From Microcoleus sp036704825 (GTDB taxonomy: Bacteria > Cyanobacteriota > Cyanobacteriia > Cyanobacteriales > Microcoleaceae), in assembly GCA_036704825.1 (NCBI GenBank), contig JAUBSN010000020.1, forward strand, positions 30,108-94,107: DNA of 64,000 nt, in the 5' to 3' direction. Shown in pieces: positions 1 to 9,494 of this stretch; position 1 is the first letter of the stretch, and each line of letters starts with the position of its first letter. The position numbers and the translations under genes are program-made. The notes under the pieces were generated by a model. It was not told the origin of the DNA. It saw only the letters and a list, made by a program, of their open reading frames with translations, and ran no database searches.

Positions 1-3000
1 GTTGTGAATCACGGTAAAATTGTGGTGGCTGTTGAGAGGCAAATATCTGTCCCGCGTTGCATCCGCCACAAAAATAACTTTGTAAGGAAAGCGAAAACAC
101 TCTAAAGCTCTCGCCGCAATCTCAGAACCAAACCTGTTAAAATAAGTTTGCCAAGGTTCGCTTTCGTGCACGTTCCACACCACAGGAATTCCCATTTGGT
201 GCGCCGCATCAACTACAAAAAAGTTTTCTAAAGTATTGGCATAAATTGCATCTACTTTTAAACTGGCAATTTCTGTGCTAAAACTGCGGATCGCTTCATC
301 GTAAGCATCGCGCTGGTAGATGTGTTCGAGAGGATTGTCGCGCACAATTACTTCAATTCCCTGCTGTTGGTAAGCTTGACGCAGGGGCCCGTCTGCTGTG
401 CAAAGTACGATCGGCTCGATCGCACCCTCAGCCGCCAATTTCACCGCGATTTCGTACTGATGCAGCGGCGCACCCGTGAAATCCAGCGAATTGCTGCACA
501 TCAAAACTTTGACACGATTAACAAAACCATTGGCTGCTTCCAACCAACCAGAATCACTAAATTTGCGTTCTTCCTTCTCGGTTACATCCGTTACATCCGT
601 TACATCCCGTACATTGCTCGTTGCCGAACCTTCTTCCTTCATAAAAACCCGTCGGGGTTGAATATGAAAATACTCATCTTCTAAAGACAAGTGAGGACTG
701 TAAAAACTGTCATTTTTCCCCGCATACTTGCGTCTAAAAGCCGCCACTTCTTGAGGATTGTCGGTAAAACCCCTAGAAGTTCCTTCTTTGTGCAACAACT
801 CCGCATCTGGACAATATACGCACCGATAACCCCGTTCCAACAGTCGGTATCCGTAATCTGCATCGTTGTAAGCAACAGCAAAATTCTCCTCATCAAAACC
901 GCCCAATTCTAAGAACAATTGACGCGGAGCAATCATGCAAGCCGCTGTTACCGCAGAGTAATTTCGCGTTACCATCGCTTGAGAAAGATAGCCTCGATTA
1001 TTCTTGTCCATCAGCTTAAAAGCGTGACCTGCCAAGCCGTGATGCAGCCCGTGAATTACGCCCGCGTGCTGAATTCTGCCGTCTGGATATAACAGCCTCG
1101 CGCCGACTGCACCCACCCCTGGAATTTGAGCGTATCCCACCATTTGACTCAGCCAGCGCGGGTTAATTACTTCAGTATCGTTGTTCAAAAACAATACATA
1201 TTCGCTGTCAACTTGTTCGGCAGCGCGGTTGTTAATTGCTGCAAAACTAAACTTGCCACCAGGATTTTTGATCCGCAAAACTTGGCAAGTTAATTCCTTT
1301 AAATATTCCAGAGTTTTCGGGTCGTCGCTTTCGTTGTCGATGACGGCAACTTGATAATTTTTGTATGTTGTAGTTTGTAGAGAATCCAGACAGGCTTTCA
1401 GCAATTTGAGCTGATTTTTAGTAGGAATAATTACCGTTACTGATGGGCCGTTATCCGGGAAATCTTGGGCAAATATGCCCAGATTTTCTTTGATTGCCCA
1501 TGCGTGCTGAGCGACATTGCCGTTAATTTGGCGGCGGTTTAGTGCGTCTTGAATGGCTTTTTGACCTGCGGCAAAACTGGCTGGTTTCGCGGCCCCAGAT
1601 ATGGCTGTAGAGCCGGGTGCGGTTCGCCAGTGATACAGCACTAACGGCAGGTGCGCGACGTGGCGAGAAATTTCGGTTGCTCTCAAGGCAAAATCGTAAT
1701 CTTGCGAGCCTTCAAAACCCAGCCGCAAACCGCCTATTCGTTCAAAAATGTGTCTTCTCACGGCGCACAAATGACCGAGATACATATAGGAAAGCAGCAG
1801 TTCCGGCGACCATTCTGGTTTGAATTGCGGGGCGAACCGGCGACCTTTGGTGTCGATTTTATCGTCGTCTGAATAGAGAAAATCGGTGGCTGGATGCGCT
1901 GCAAAATATAGGGCGACTTCGCCTAATGCGTCGGGAGTTAGTTCGTCGTCGTTGTCTAAAAACAGGATGATGTCGCCTGTTGCGAGGGCGGCGGCGCTGT
2001 TGGTTGCTGCGCTGATGTTGCCGTTTTCTGTACGAAATGTGATGCGGATGCGATCGTCCTTTTGGGCCCAGTTTTTCAAAGTGTCAGCCACACTGAAATC
2101 GGTGCTGCAATCGTCGGCAATGCAGAGTTCCCAGTTTGGATAAACTTGATCGATCGCGCTAGCGATCGCACTTTCTAGAAAATCTATCTGCGGGTTGTAA
2201 ACTGGCATTACTACCGAAATTTTTGGCAGGGGTTCCCGACAGGATTTTAACCGAGAAATTAAGTAATCGCGCGCGCGATCGTTCCACTGATTCACCTCCA
2301 GCCAAGCGTCATACCTATCAATAGGTTTAGGCACGACAAAACCCGCAGGCGGCAGCAAATCTCCCGGCGCACTAAACTGTTTTTGCTGGCGGTAAATCTT
2401 CCCCAACTGGCGAATCACCTTCACAATTTCCCAGGGCAAGGGAACAATTCTGCCGAGACGCTGTTTTCTTTCCTTCGCCCGCTGCTGAATGGCGGCTGTA
2501 AACCTTGATAACTCCTCAAACTTATCTGCACTTCGCTGCCAGATATGGTAGCGCCGCACAGTCAATTTTTTCGGCGCTTGAAAATACAAAATTTCCCCGC
2601 TTTCTAACTCAGCTTGCAGAGAAACGTGCCATTCGCCAGGAGGCAAATTCACAAGGGCTTCAAAACCGCTTTCCGAACTGTTAACCCAGTCGGGAAACAC
2701 TTCGCCGACATCTTTTCGCCGCAAACCGTAGGCGCATTCTACAGAAGTATCGCCGCACAACAAGCTTAATTTAGCAATTTTGCGATCGTGGTGGCAGCAC
2801 CAACCTGCAAACAAAATTTGACCCTGACGCTGTTCCCACACCGCCGGTACATCTAACGATGCTTGAATGGTTGAAACTAACAGCGGATAAGCTGCTAAAA
2901 GATGCCATTTACCTCGATCGTCTTGCGCTTCCAGTAGCACTTCGTGCCGTCCGGCAGGCGCTTGTAATTCAATAGTAAAACCACATTTCTTAGCAGCCGG

Positions 3001-4719
3001 AATATTAGAGTGTGCTAGCGCTATATCACTTCTATCTATGCCGCAAACACCTGCGAAACTCTGGTTTTTAATTCTGGCGCGGACTGCTGCAGTCTCTCTT
3101 TTTTGGTGAAAAACCCAGCCCACAATTAGCAGGTTGGAATCGCAAACTTGCCAAGTAGTCGGTCGATCTAACGAAAAAATAAATTTAGGGAACAAGTCGC
3201 GGATTTTGCGCTGAACTTCCCCCAAGTTTTCTCTCACTTGCCACCATATTGAAGACTTGATTGTAGCAAGTTCTGCCAGAAATTTTTCATTTTCCTGGCG
3301 GGAGTGTTCTAATTTTTCCTGAGTATCCTTTAATCTTTCCTGATTTTGACTTTGTGCTGTTTCTAGCTGAACTAACTCAGCTAACTTTTGCTGCAATATA
3401 AATTCAGTCTCTTCAAATTGTACCTGAGTTTGCCCTAATTCTGCTTCTAATTCTAATACTTTTGCTAACGCTGTTTGAAATTGCGATTCTTTGCCGGCAA
3501 GCTGTACCTGAGTTTGTCCTAATTCTGTTTCTAATCCGAGGAGTTTCGCTAACGCTTCTTGAAATTGCGATTCTTTGCCGGCAAGCTGTACCTGAGTTTC
3601 CCCTAATTCTGCTTCTAATTTTAAGACTTTTGTTAAAGCTTCTTGAAATTGCGATTCTTTGCCGGCAAGCTGTACCTGAGTTTGTCCTAATTCTGTTTCT
3701 AATCCGAGGAGTTTTGCTAAAGCTTCTTGAAAATTTGATTCTTTGCCTGCAAGCTGTACTTGAGTTGCTCCTAATTCTGTCTCTAATCCCAACACTTTCG
3801 CCTGGGCCTGGTGAAATTGTTCTTGCCACTGTTTGAGTTCGGAAGAGCTGGTTTTTTGCTGTTTTTCCAGCAAGCGGATTTTTAGCCAATCTTCAAATGG
3901 CCAGACTGGAGATGCGGGGAAATTAATAACTCGATCGATCGCACCTTTCGATTCGCTGCTGAGATTGCCAGCTTGGGTTTCCAAAACTTCATATAGTTCT
4001 AATGCTTCGGGAAAATATTTTTCTATTAAACTCGGTCTGTGACTTTTGACAATATCGTTGACTAATAAAGATTCTTCAAAATTGTCGCCCGGTATCGCAC
4101 CTAAGTTAACATTAAATTTTTCGTTGACTCGATCGAGGAAAAGTTCGGGAGTGTTGCCAATGGGGTAAACGTTTGCTAGCAGACAGCGATGGGGGAAACG
4201 TTCGTAAAGTTCTAAAACTTTTTGATTGTAGTGAATCCACATTTTTACTGCCTTTTCGGGATTTTCCAGCAAGCTGACATCGGTTCCCCGGCGGTAAAGG
4301 GAATCGACTACTTCCCAAGGCGATCGGTAAACACAGATAAAATTAGCTTCCGGGAGCAAATTCAGCCAAAAATCCCAAAAAAGGGCTGTTCGGGGGTCTT
4401 TCCAACCCCAATGTTTGTGAGGAAGTTGATTTTGGTCGATCGCCCTTTTGGCAATTTCCACGTATTCTGGTGCTACCGGAATCGTTTTTTCAAACGTACA
4501 GCCGAGTTCATCAATACCGTGCGATCGCAAAACACTTTTGTGAAACTCCACAAAATCAACATTCTCGAAATGACCTTTCACATTTCCGTCGGCCGGGCCC
4601 ACTAACTTTTTGCCAATATCAACCCCGACTTTCTGAAACAAAGAAGCTGTTAAAGACGTACCGGAACGGTGCATTCCGGTAACAATAAAAACCGACGGTT
4701 TGCTGTCATTTGTACTCAC
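1..4719 (-). CDS. Sulfotransferase / coiled-coil / GT2-GT2-GT4 multidomain protein (3' end outside window)
   Basis: The frame is open from a GTG start at 4719 to the window edge, giving at least 1573 residues. A stop lies two codons upstream and GGGAGAT sits before the GTG, so this start is well supported. Domains in order: a sulfotransferase with the PAPS loop GMHRSGTSL (residues 15-23); a heptad-rich coiled coil with 28-residue repeats (about 280-500); two beta-rich modules (about 500-750); a GT2 glycosyltransferase (about 830-1020, with FLDNDDE); a second GT2 (about 1090-1330, with FLNNDTE); and the start of a GT4 domain with SLDFTGAP. It is the last visible gene of the wzm-wzt-methyltransferase operon, 42 bases after the methyltransferase. 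Likely role (inference): assembly and sulfation of an exported polysaccharide at the inner face of the membrane. The linker before the GT4 domain contains a dispersed repeat found elsewhere in intergenic DNA. Confidence 0.85.
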   Translation of the reverse strand, partial: MSTNDSKPSVFIVTGMHRSGTSLTASLFQKVGVDIGKKLVGPADGNVKGHFENVDFVEFHKSVLRSHGIDELGCTFEKTIPVAPEYVEIAKRAIDQNQLPHKHWGWKDPRTALFWDFWLNLLPEANFICVYRSPWEVVDSLYRRGTDVSLLENPEKAVKMWIHYNQKVLELYERFPHRCLLANVYPIGNTPELFLDRVNEKFNVNLGAIPGDNFEESLLVNDIVKSHRPSLIEKYFPEALELYEVLETQAGNLSSESKGAIDRVINFPASPVWPFEDWLKIRLLEKQQKTSSSELKQWQEQFHQAQAKVLGLETELGATQVQLAGKESNFQEALAKLLGLETELGQTQVQLAGKESQFQEALTKVLKLEAELGETQVQLAGKESQFQEALAKLLGLETELGQTQVQLAGKESQFQTALAKVLELEAELGQTQVQFEETEFILQQKLAELVQLETAQSQNQERLKDTQEKLEHSRQENEKFLAELATIKSSIWWQVRENLGEVQRKIRDLFPKFIFSLDRPTTWQVCDSNLLIVGWVFHQKRETAAVRARIKNQSFAGVCGIDRSDIALAHSNIPAAKKCGFTIELQAPAGRHEVLLEAQDDRGKWHLLAAYPLLVSTIQASLDVPAVWEQRQGQILFAGWCCHHDRKIAKLSLLCGDTSVECAYGLRRKDVGEVFPDWVNSSESGFEALVNLPPGEWHVSLQAELESGEILYFQAPKKLTVRRYHIWQRSADKFEELSRFTAAIQQRAKERKQRLGRIVPLPWEIVKVIRQLGKIYRQQKQFSAPGDLLPPAGFVVPKPIDRYDAWLEVNQWNDRARDYLISRLKSCREPLPKISVVMPVYNPQIDFLESAIASAIDQVYPNWELCIADDCSTDFSVADTLKNWAQKDDRIRITFRTENGNISAATNSAAALATGDIILFLDNDDELTPDALGEVALYFAAHPATDFLYSDDDKIDTKGRRFAPQFKPEWSPELLLSYMYLGHLCAVRRHIFERIGGLRLGFEGSQDYDFALRATEISRHVAHLPLVLYHWRTAPGSTAISGAAKPASFAAGQKAIQDALNRRQINGNVAQHAWAIKENLGIFAQDFPDNGPSVTVIIPTKNQLKLLKACLDSLQTTTYKNYQVAVIDNESDDPKTLEYLKELTCQVLRIKNPGGKFSFAAINNRAAEQVDSEYVLFLNNDTEVINPRWLSQMVGYAQIPGVGAVGARLLYPDGRIQHAGVIHGLHHGLAGHAFKLMDKNNRGYLSQAMVTRNYSAVTAACMIAPRQLFLELGGFDEENFAVAYNDADYGYRLLERGYRCVYCPDAELLHKEGTSRGFTDNPQEVAAFRRKYAGKNDSFYSPHLSLEDEYFHIQPRRVFMKEEGSATSNVRDVTDVTDVTEKEERKFSDSGWLEAANGFVNRVKVLMCSNSLDFTGAPLHQYEIAVKLAAEGAIEPIVLCTADGPLRQAYQQQGIEVIVRDNPLEHIYQRDAYDEAIRSFSTEIASLKVDAIYANTLENFFVVDAAHQMGIPVVWNVHESEPWQTYFNRFGSEIAARALECFRFPYKVIFVADATRDRYLPLNSHHNFTVIHN
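578..640 (-). repeat. Dispersed repeat inside the glycosyltransferase gene
   Basis: The top strand reads three TCCGTTACA-like units, then CCCGTACATTGCTCGTTGCC and a CTTCTTCCTTC tail. Nearly the same string occurs between genes at 63794-63835 (opposite orientation) and in diverged form at 27129-27199. Here it is translated in frame as a linker with three DVT units between the second GT2 and the GT4 domains. Confidence 0.75.
3411..3830 (-). repeat. 84-base (28-residue) tandem coiled-coil repeats
   Basis: Four complete units and partial flanking units with the pattern LGQTQVQLAGKESQFQEALA followed by KLLGLETE. The 28-residue period equals four heptads with Leu at core positions, as expected for an extended parallel coiled coil. 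The DNA units are close to identical over 84 bases, so unit number may vary between strains. Confidence 0.85.
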
Positions 4720-4761
4720 AATTTATCTCCCTCGCCCTAATTCCCACACCAAATTTACTCG

Positions 4762-6282
4762 CTACTCTCCCGCTACGCCCAGGGATCGCCTGACTTGGAA
4801 CCACGCGCTTCTGATCTTCCAGAACTTGCTGCTTTCCATTGCCAAAACCCGACACTTCGCTTGCTCTAATTCTTGCTTGACATTAATTAGTTGATTCTCA
4901 GTTTTCTCCAACTGCATTTGCACGGATACTAACTGATTTTGAGTTTGCTCCAATTGCATTTGAGCTGCCACTAATTGAGTTTGAGTTTCTTGCAACTTTG
5001 TTTGAGATTCTGCCAACTTTGTTTCAGTAATCATTAACTTACTTTGATTTTGCTCCCGTTCTATCCTAGCCGACTCTAACTGAGTCTCCAGTAATTTGAG
5101 TTTTGTCTGAGTAGAACCCAATAAAGACTGCGATTGTCTTTGGTTTACCAGCGATTTAAGGGTGCAAGTTTCCAGAATCCATTCCCAACCATAGTTATTG
5201 ATTGCTTTGACTATTAATACATCCTGCAGCGCCACAGTGTTTTTGGGTAAATAACAGCTCCACCCCGACTGCAAAGCCCCATCAGTTTCAAAATATCCAG
5301 CCACATCCGGGCGATCGTAAAAAGGCTCGCACCTCTGGACAACCTCGCCGTTTACCAGCACTTGCAGCTCCTCAACTCGACCGTTGAGATTCACATCAGC
5401 CACCCATCCTTCTAGATACAAATTCTCCTTATTCGTAAAAGCAGCAACATCAATATATCCTTCCGGGTGATGATTGAATTTCAACTCCGAAAAATCTCTA
5501 ACTAGCTCATTTGTGACAACATACAAATCCTGAAACCTGCATATGCCTTTTTTTATGCGGTGAACAAAAGCTTTGCCTCCGCTAACTCGCTCGACACATT
5601 CTCTCACAAACTTTTCAGTTACATAAGTTGTGCCGTATTCCTCCTTATCTAAAGACCGACTTTCGCTGTTGGCGCTGAACAAAATACCGTTGGCAGGCAT
5701 TTCTATATGAGGACTTCGCAAACACTCATCGTGAACGCTGAACATCAAAATGCCGTTGGGAGTCAACAAATCGTACAGATTTTGCAACCAACTTGTAAAA
5801 GTTCTTTCCGGCATATGGCTGAAAAAAGAATTAGCCAGAATGCAGTCAAACTTGCGGTCAATTAAATAATTTTCTGGTTTTCCCGTCGAGACAATACCGC
5901 TGACACCGAAGTATTCAGTTTGAAACTTAACCGCATTAGCATAAATATCAGAAACCCAAATTCGTTCCGGCGGCATTTCCTGAATCAAAAACCGGGTAAA
6001 TCGACCGTAACCGCAGGCAAAATCTAGAAAAGAGGGTACATTTTCAAAACTGCCAAAATGCCAGTCCACAACTTGTTTAACCGTATCCAAGATGCGACGC
6101 CCGATCGAATAATAGCGCACCAAAGCCCGATCGCGATCGTCTTTAACGTTGTTCAAGCTGAACAAATACATTTCATCGTCTTCGCAGATATTCAATTTAA
6201 ATTTTTCGGGAAACTTAGTTTGATCTTGAATAAATGCTTTGATTACAGGATTTTCGACTAAATCTAAATTGATATCGTTCAT
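4762..6282 (-). CDS. Class I SAM methyltransferase with beta module and C-terminal coiled coil
   Basis: 506 residues. Methyltransferase motif I is FLDFACGYGRF (residues 85-95), followed by an acidic loop VSDIY and a motif-IV-like DCILANSFFSHM. Residues about 270-370 form a beta-rich module containing LYLEGWVADV and RPDVAGYF, resembling the modules in the downstream sulfotransferase/glycosyltransferase. Residues about 385-475 are a Gln/Leu-rich coiled coil with 14-residue periodicity (LVAAQMQLEQTQNQ and similar). The protein ends in an aromatic/basic tail SSKFWKIRSAWF. It lies 15 bases after the Wzt-type ATPase and 42 bases before the sulfotransferase gene, so one transcript is likely. Inferred role: methyl capping of the growing glycan. 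The coiled coil could set the distance between the enzyme and the membrane, as in WbdD of E. coli O9a; this gene is not shown to be a WbdD homologue and I see no kinase domain. Confidence 0.8.
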   Translation of the reverse strand: MNDINLDLVENPVIKAFIQDQTKFPEKFKLNICEDDEMYLFSLNNVKDDRDRALVRYYSIGRRILDTVKQVVDWHFGSFENVPSFLDFACGYGRFTRFLIQEMPPERIWVSDIYANAVKFQTEYFGVSGIVSTGKPENYLIDRKFDCILANSFFSHMPERTFTSWLQNLYDLLTPNGILMFSVHDECLRSPHIEMPANGILFSANSESRSLDKEEYGTTYVTEKFVRECVERVSGGKAFVHRIKKGICRFQDLYVVTNELVRDFSELKFNHHPEGYIDVAAFTNKENLYLEGWVADVNLNGRVEELQVLVNGEVVQRCEPFYDRPDVAGYFETDGALQSGWSCYLPKNTVALQDVLIVKAINNYGWEWILETCTLKSLVNQRQSQSLLGSTQTKLKLLETQLESARIEREQNQSKLMITETKLAESQTKLQETQTQLVAAQMQLEQTQNQLVSVQMQLEKTENQLINVKQELEQAKCRVLAMESSKFWKIRSAWFQVRRSLGVAGE

Positions 6283-6297
6283 TGTTTTTACAGGATT

Positions 6298-7710
6298 TTA
6301 GATAACCTCTGTTGACTCCTCTTTCACTAGAGTATCAGCATTAACCACAGTTAAACACGGTTCGATCAGCAAGTCAACGATGCCGTTACCGCAGGACTCA
6401 GTACAAGACTGAACTCTAAACATCGCCACATCAACGCAGCGATCCAGATAAGTTAAATCCCCATCAACCGTTCCCACAACCCCAGCATTCAGAAAATAAA
6501 CACCGGGATTCAGCAAACATTTAAACTGAAACTTCACTACAATTGTCGTTCCCGCTTCCACATACCTAACTGACTGAGTAGAAGCCTTCAAAGAAGCACC
6601 CGCCAACTCAAAACCGCTAATTGTTTTAATCAACATTCCAAACCTAACTTTGGAAGTTGACCGGGAGAAAGTGACAGAGTAAGTGTAAATATAATCTTGA
6701 CGACCGATCAAGTGATTTACCACATTTCCCTTCAGCGTCTCGATGTGGGGGTTGATAATTTCCGCGCCGCGAGACGGATACCTTACCGTATTCGACGGTA
6801 TCATCCCCGGATCGTAAAATTCATCATAATATTCCTTGGGTTTAGAGAGATGTTGCTCCGGTTTAACTTCCGTCTTTGTGCTTTCTAAATTAGCATCCTG
6901 AAGCTGGTCTTGACTTTCCTGTTTGGTCAGTTGGTTCAGAGCTCGAATATCGGACTTCAACCCCTGAACCAGATCCGGGTCGGCATAAATCAGCTTTTGA
7001 TACTTAGAAATTACAACCTTCGGCGTGTGAGCGAGCAGCAATTCACCGCTATCCATTAAAATCGCCGACGTACAAAGTTGCACCACAGAAGTAGCAGCGT
7101 GAGAAACAAATAAAATCGTTCCGCCACCTTCTTGAATGCTTTGCAAGCGGGCAAAACACTTGCGCTGAAAAGCTTCGTCGCCCACCGAAAGCGCCTCGTC
7201 AACTACCAAAATATCGGGTTCGACGCTAGTCGCAACGGCAAAAGCTAGCCTGACAAACATACCGCTAGAATAAGTTTTGACTGGCTGTTCGATGAAATCG
7301 CCAATATCAGCAAAAGCAGCGATATCGTCAAACTTTTCTTCAGTTTGTTTTTGATTGAATCCCAGCAACTGAGCGTTAAAAAACACATTTTGCCGCCCGG
7401 TAAATTCCGGGTTAAACCCGCTTCCGAGTTCCAACAAAGCGGATACTCTGCCTTTAACATCTACGCTTCCTGCGGTAGGAGTCAGCGTCCCCACAATTAT
7501 TTGCAGGAGAGTGCTTTTTCCCGAACCGTTGCGGCCGACGATTCCCAGAGTTTGTCCTTGAGGAATTTCTAAATTGATATCGTGCAGGGCCCAAAATTCG
7601 TCAGCCAGTTTTTTGCTGGGGTAAATAATTTCCTTTAAGCGGTCTCCCGGACGATCGTACCGCTTAAAGCATTTGGAAACATTTTTTAGTGAAATTACAT
7701 TTTCTGTCAT
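6298..7710 (-). CDS. wzt: Polysaccharide ABC exporter ATP-binding protein with C-terminal glycan-binding domain (Wzt type)
   Basis: 470 residues. Walker A is GRNGSGKST (59-67), the signature is YSSGM and Walker B is DILVVDEAL. Residues about 1-240 are the nucleotide-binding domain. After a linker, about 320-460 form a beta-rich region matching the Wzt C-terminal domain that in E. coli O8/O9a recognises the modified non-reducing end of the polymer. It pairs with the permease gene 177 bases upstream and energises export of a lipid-linked polysaccharide across the inner membrane. The extra C-terminal domain, together with the capping-type methyltransferase next door, argues for terminal-modification-dependent export. 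Confidence 0.92.
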   Translation of the reverse strand: MTENVISLKNVSKCFKRYDRPGDRLKEIIYPSKKLADEFWALHDINLEIPQGQTLGIVGRNGSGKSTLLQIIVGTLTPTAGSVDVKGRVSALLELGSGFNPEFTGRQNVFFNAQLLGFNQKQTEEKFDDIAAFADIGDFIEQPVKTYSSGMFVRLAFAVATSVEPDILVVDEALSVGDEAFQRKCFARLQSIQEGGGTILFVSHAATSVVQLCTSAILMDSGELLLAHTPKVVISKYQKLIYADPDLVQGLKSDIRALNQLTKQESQDQLQDANLESTKTEVKPEQHLSKPKEYYDEFYDPGMIPSNTVRYPSRGAEIINPHIETLKGNVVNHLIGRQDYIYTYSVTFSRSTSKVRFGMLIKTISGFELAGASLKASTQSVRYVEAGTTIVVKFQFKCLLNPGVYFLNAGVVGTVDGDLTYLDRCVDVAMFRVQSCTESCGNGIVDLLIEPCLTVVNADTLVKEESTEVI

Positions 7711-7712
7711 CC

Positions 7713-7744
7713 GATTTTAGATTTTAGATTTTAGATTTTAGATT
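7713..7744. repeat. Short tandem repeat (GATTTTA)n
   Basis: About 4.5 copies of the 7-base unit GATTTTA between the permease and ATPase genes. The same unit is tandemly repeated at 11172-11200 and, in part, near 63768-63790. Such short tandemly repeated heptamers are typical of filamentous cyanobacterial intergenic DNA. No function can be assigned. Confidence 0.9.
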
Positions 7745-7887
7745 GATATTATGTCCGCTCGAACGGAAAATAGGTTTGTAGCGAGTACGACCGTCCTCTG
7801 AAATTTTATGAGGACTTGCATTCCTCACTACAAAAACCTTTATTGGGATTGAAGAATTGAAGAATTGACTTTGGATCTCAAATAAAT

Positions 7888-8748
7888 TTACAGCACGTCA
7901 GCAAAAGCGGGACGCAAACGCCGGTAAACTGCCAAACCTCCACAAAATATAGCAGCAGAAATTAGCGTGGCGACACCCCATTCGCCCCAATGCTTAACTT
8001 CTCCAAGCAGTATGAGGTCTCGATAAACCTCCGAGATGGCAGCCATTGGATTCAGCCAAAATATCCACACTCGCCACTCTTGGGGGATGATTGATGCCGG
8101 GTAGACGATCGGCGTCAAATAAAACCAAAAATTTAGAATAACACCTAATGTCTGAGGAATGTCTCGCAAAAATACAGTCAAGCCCGCTGTCAAATATCCC
8201 AAACCAGCAGTGATCAGCAACTGAGGCACCCACACCAGCGGCAGCAAGCATAAAGTAGCGTGGAGCTTTTGCGACGACACTGCTACTATCACAATCAAAG
8301 CTGCTAAACCCAGAGAACTTTCAATAAAAGCTGTAAAAATCGGCACTAGGGGCAGCAAACCGAGAGGAAATACCACTTTTTTCACTAAATTCGGCTGCCC
8401 TACCACCGATACTCCCGACTTGATCAAACCGCTGGTGAAGGCAGTCCAAGGCAGCAAACCTGCAAACAACCAGACTCCAAATGTAATGTCGCTGTTTTCC
8501 GGGAAGCCTGCAAGGCTGAGCTTTACCTTGAGGACGATCGAAAATACGTATGTGTAAATCACCAATTGCGATAGCTGATTCAGCAGCGGCCACAAATTGC
8601 CCAGAATCGAGCCTTTGTATTGAGATTCCAAGTCCCGGCGCACCAATGTTGCCAGCAGATTCAGCTTCGCCCAGCGCTGGCTACTTGCGGGCAGCCTGCA
8701 GCTCACCCTTCGGGCTTTTTGGGCAACTCCTTTCACCGTTCTCAGCAA
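7888..8748 (-). CDS. wzm: Polysaccharide ABC exporter permease (ABC-2/Wzm type)
   Basis: 286 residues with about six hydrophobic segments and the ABC-2 features RDLESQYKGSILGNLW near the N terminus and FLRDIPQ in the middle. It forms the membrane channel partner of the downstream Wzt-type ATPase. The only start that keeps the full N terminus is TTG at 8748, with GAGG nine bases upstream; a GTG four codons further in is an alternative. It is the first gene of the operon. The 177-base gap to wzt holds heptamer repeats, so a second promoter there cannot be excluded. Confidence 0.9.
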   Translation of the reverse strand: MLRTVKGVAQKARRVSCRLPASSQRWAKLNLLATLVRRDLESQYKGSILGNLWPLLNQLSQLVIYTYVFSIVLKVKLSLAGFPENSDITFGVWLFAGLLPWTAFTSGLIKSGVSVVGQPNLVKKVVFPLGLLPLVPIFTAFIESSLGLAALIVIVAVSSQKLHATLCLLPLVWVPQLLITAGLGYLTAGLTVFLRDIPQTLGVILNFWFYLTPIVYPASIIPQEWRVWIFWLNPMAAISEVYRDLILLGEVKHWGEWGVATLISAAIFCGGLAVYRRLRPAFADVL

Positions 8749-8883
8749 TTTTTTCGCCCTCGTTCACTACCTTCACACCTAAATCAACTCAAGCTACAAT
8801 TGTGCAGCTTTTACTAAACCGCAATTATTCCACAGCCCCGTCGTTTTGATCAAGCACCTCTCACCCTGGCAAAGGATGTTATT

Positions 8884-9423
8884 TTAGCCGATCGCCGATC
8901 GCACTGCCGAACCGATCGCTAGTTTTTGCTCGTCGTCGTAGCCCCACCGCCGGAAAAATTCTTCGTACTCGCCGCTGGCATTCTGCAAACTTTCTAGCAT
9001 TTGCGACGCTATAGTTTGACAGGCCGGCATTTGCAGGATTTGAATTAAATTGCGCGATCGCTCCTGCACTCTAGCAGAATCGGCCGCCATTTCCTCCTTT
9101 TGCTGGCGCGAATGATGTACAACCATTGCCGCCGACATCGCCAAATTTTTCACCAGCAGTTCTGCTACGATCTCAGGAGCCGATCGCAGTGCCTCGATTA
9201 CTCCGGGTGACGGGCGATCTGCCTCCTGTCGGTCGTCCGTTAGATAGGTGACAAAAAAACCCCTAGCGCCATTCTGTGTTTTCACCAGAGAAGCCACAGC
9301 TTGCTGGATGTCGGCTTGTAAAAGTCGATCGGCCTCCATAAACGACAGTAAAGATTGAGTCAGCTCGATCGCCCCCTCAAAAGTTATGCTTTCCGATGCT
9401 AATAAAGAAGATGGAATACTCAT
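8884..9423 (-). CDS. Conserved hypothetical protein
   Basis: 179 residues from the ATG at 9423; an upstream extension to 9468 reads a hydrophobic stretch that overlaps the divergent promoter region and is less likely. The protein is mostly helical, soluble and slightly acidic, without signal peptide or membrane segment. Recognisable stretches include FMEADRLLQADIQQAVASL and EFFRRWGYDDEQKLA. I recall similar cyanobacterial proteins but no assigned function. It is divergent from ruvB with only 71 bases between starts, so the two may share a control region. Confidence 0.65.
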   Translation of the reverse strand: MSIPSSLLASESITFEGAIELTQSLLSFMEADRLLQADIQQAVASLVKTQNGARGFFVTYLTDDRQEADRPSPGVIEALRSAPEIVAELLVKNLAMSAAMVVHHSRQQKEEMAADSARVQERSRNLIQILQMPACQTIASQMLESLQNASGEYEEFFRRWGYDDEQKLAIGSAVRSAIG

Positions 9424-9494
9424 AACGAACTCAATAATTGTCAAGATTCTGCCAATAATTGTAAACAATTCCCGCTGCCCGATCGCAGATAAAT

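Noticed and set aside
3413..3889. 158-codon minus-strand frame with RIRNRIRTNSGTACRQR repeats
   Set aside because: It is a shifted frame of the coiled-coil repeats of the sulfotransferase/glycosyltransferase gene; the correct frame has heptads and continues through known domains.
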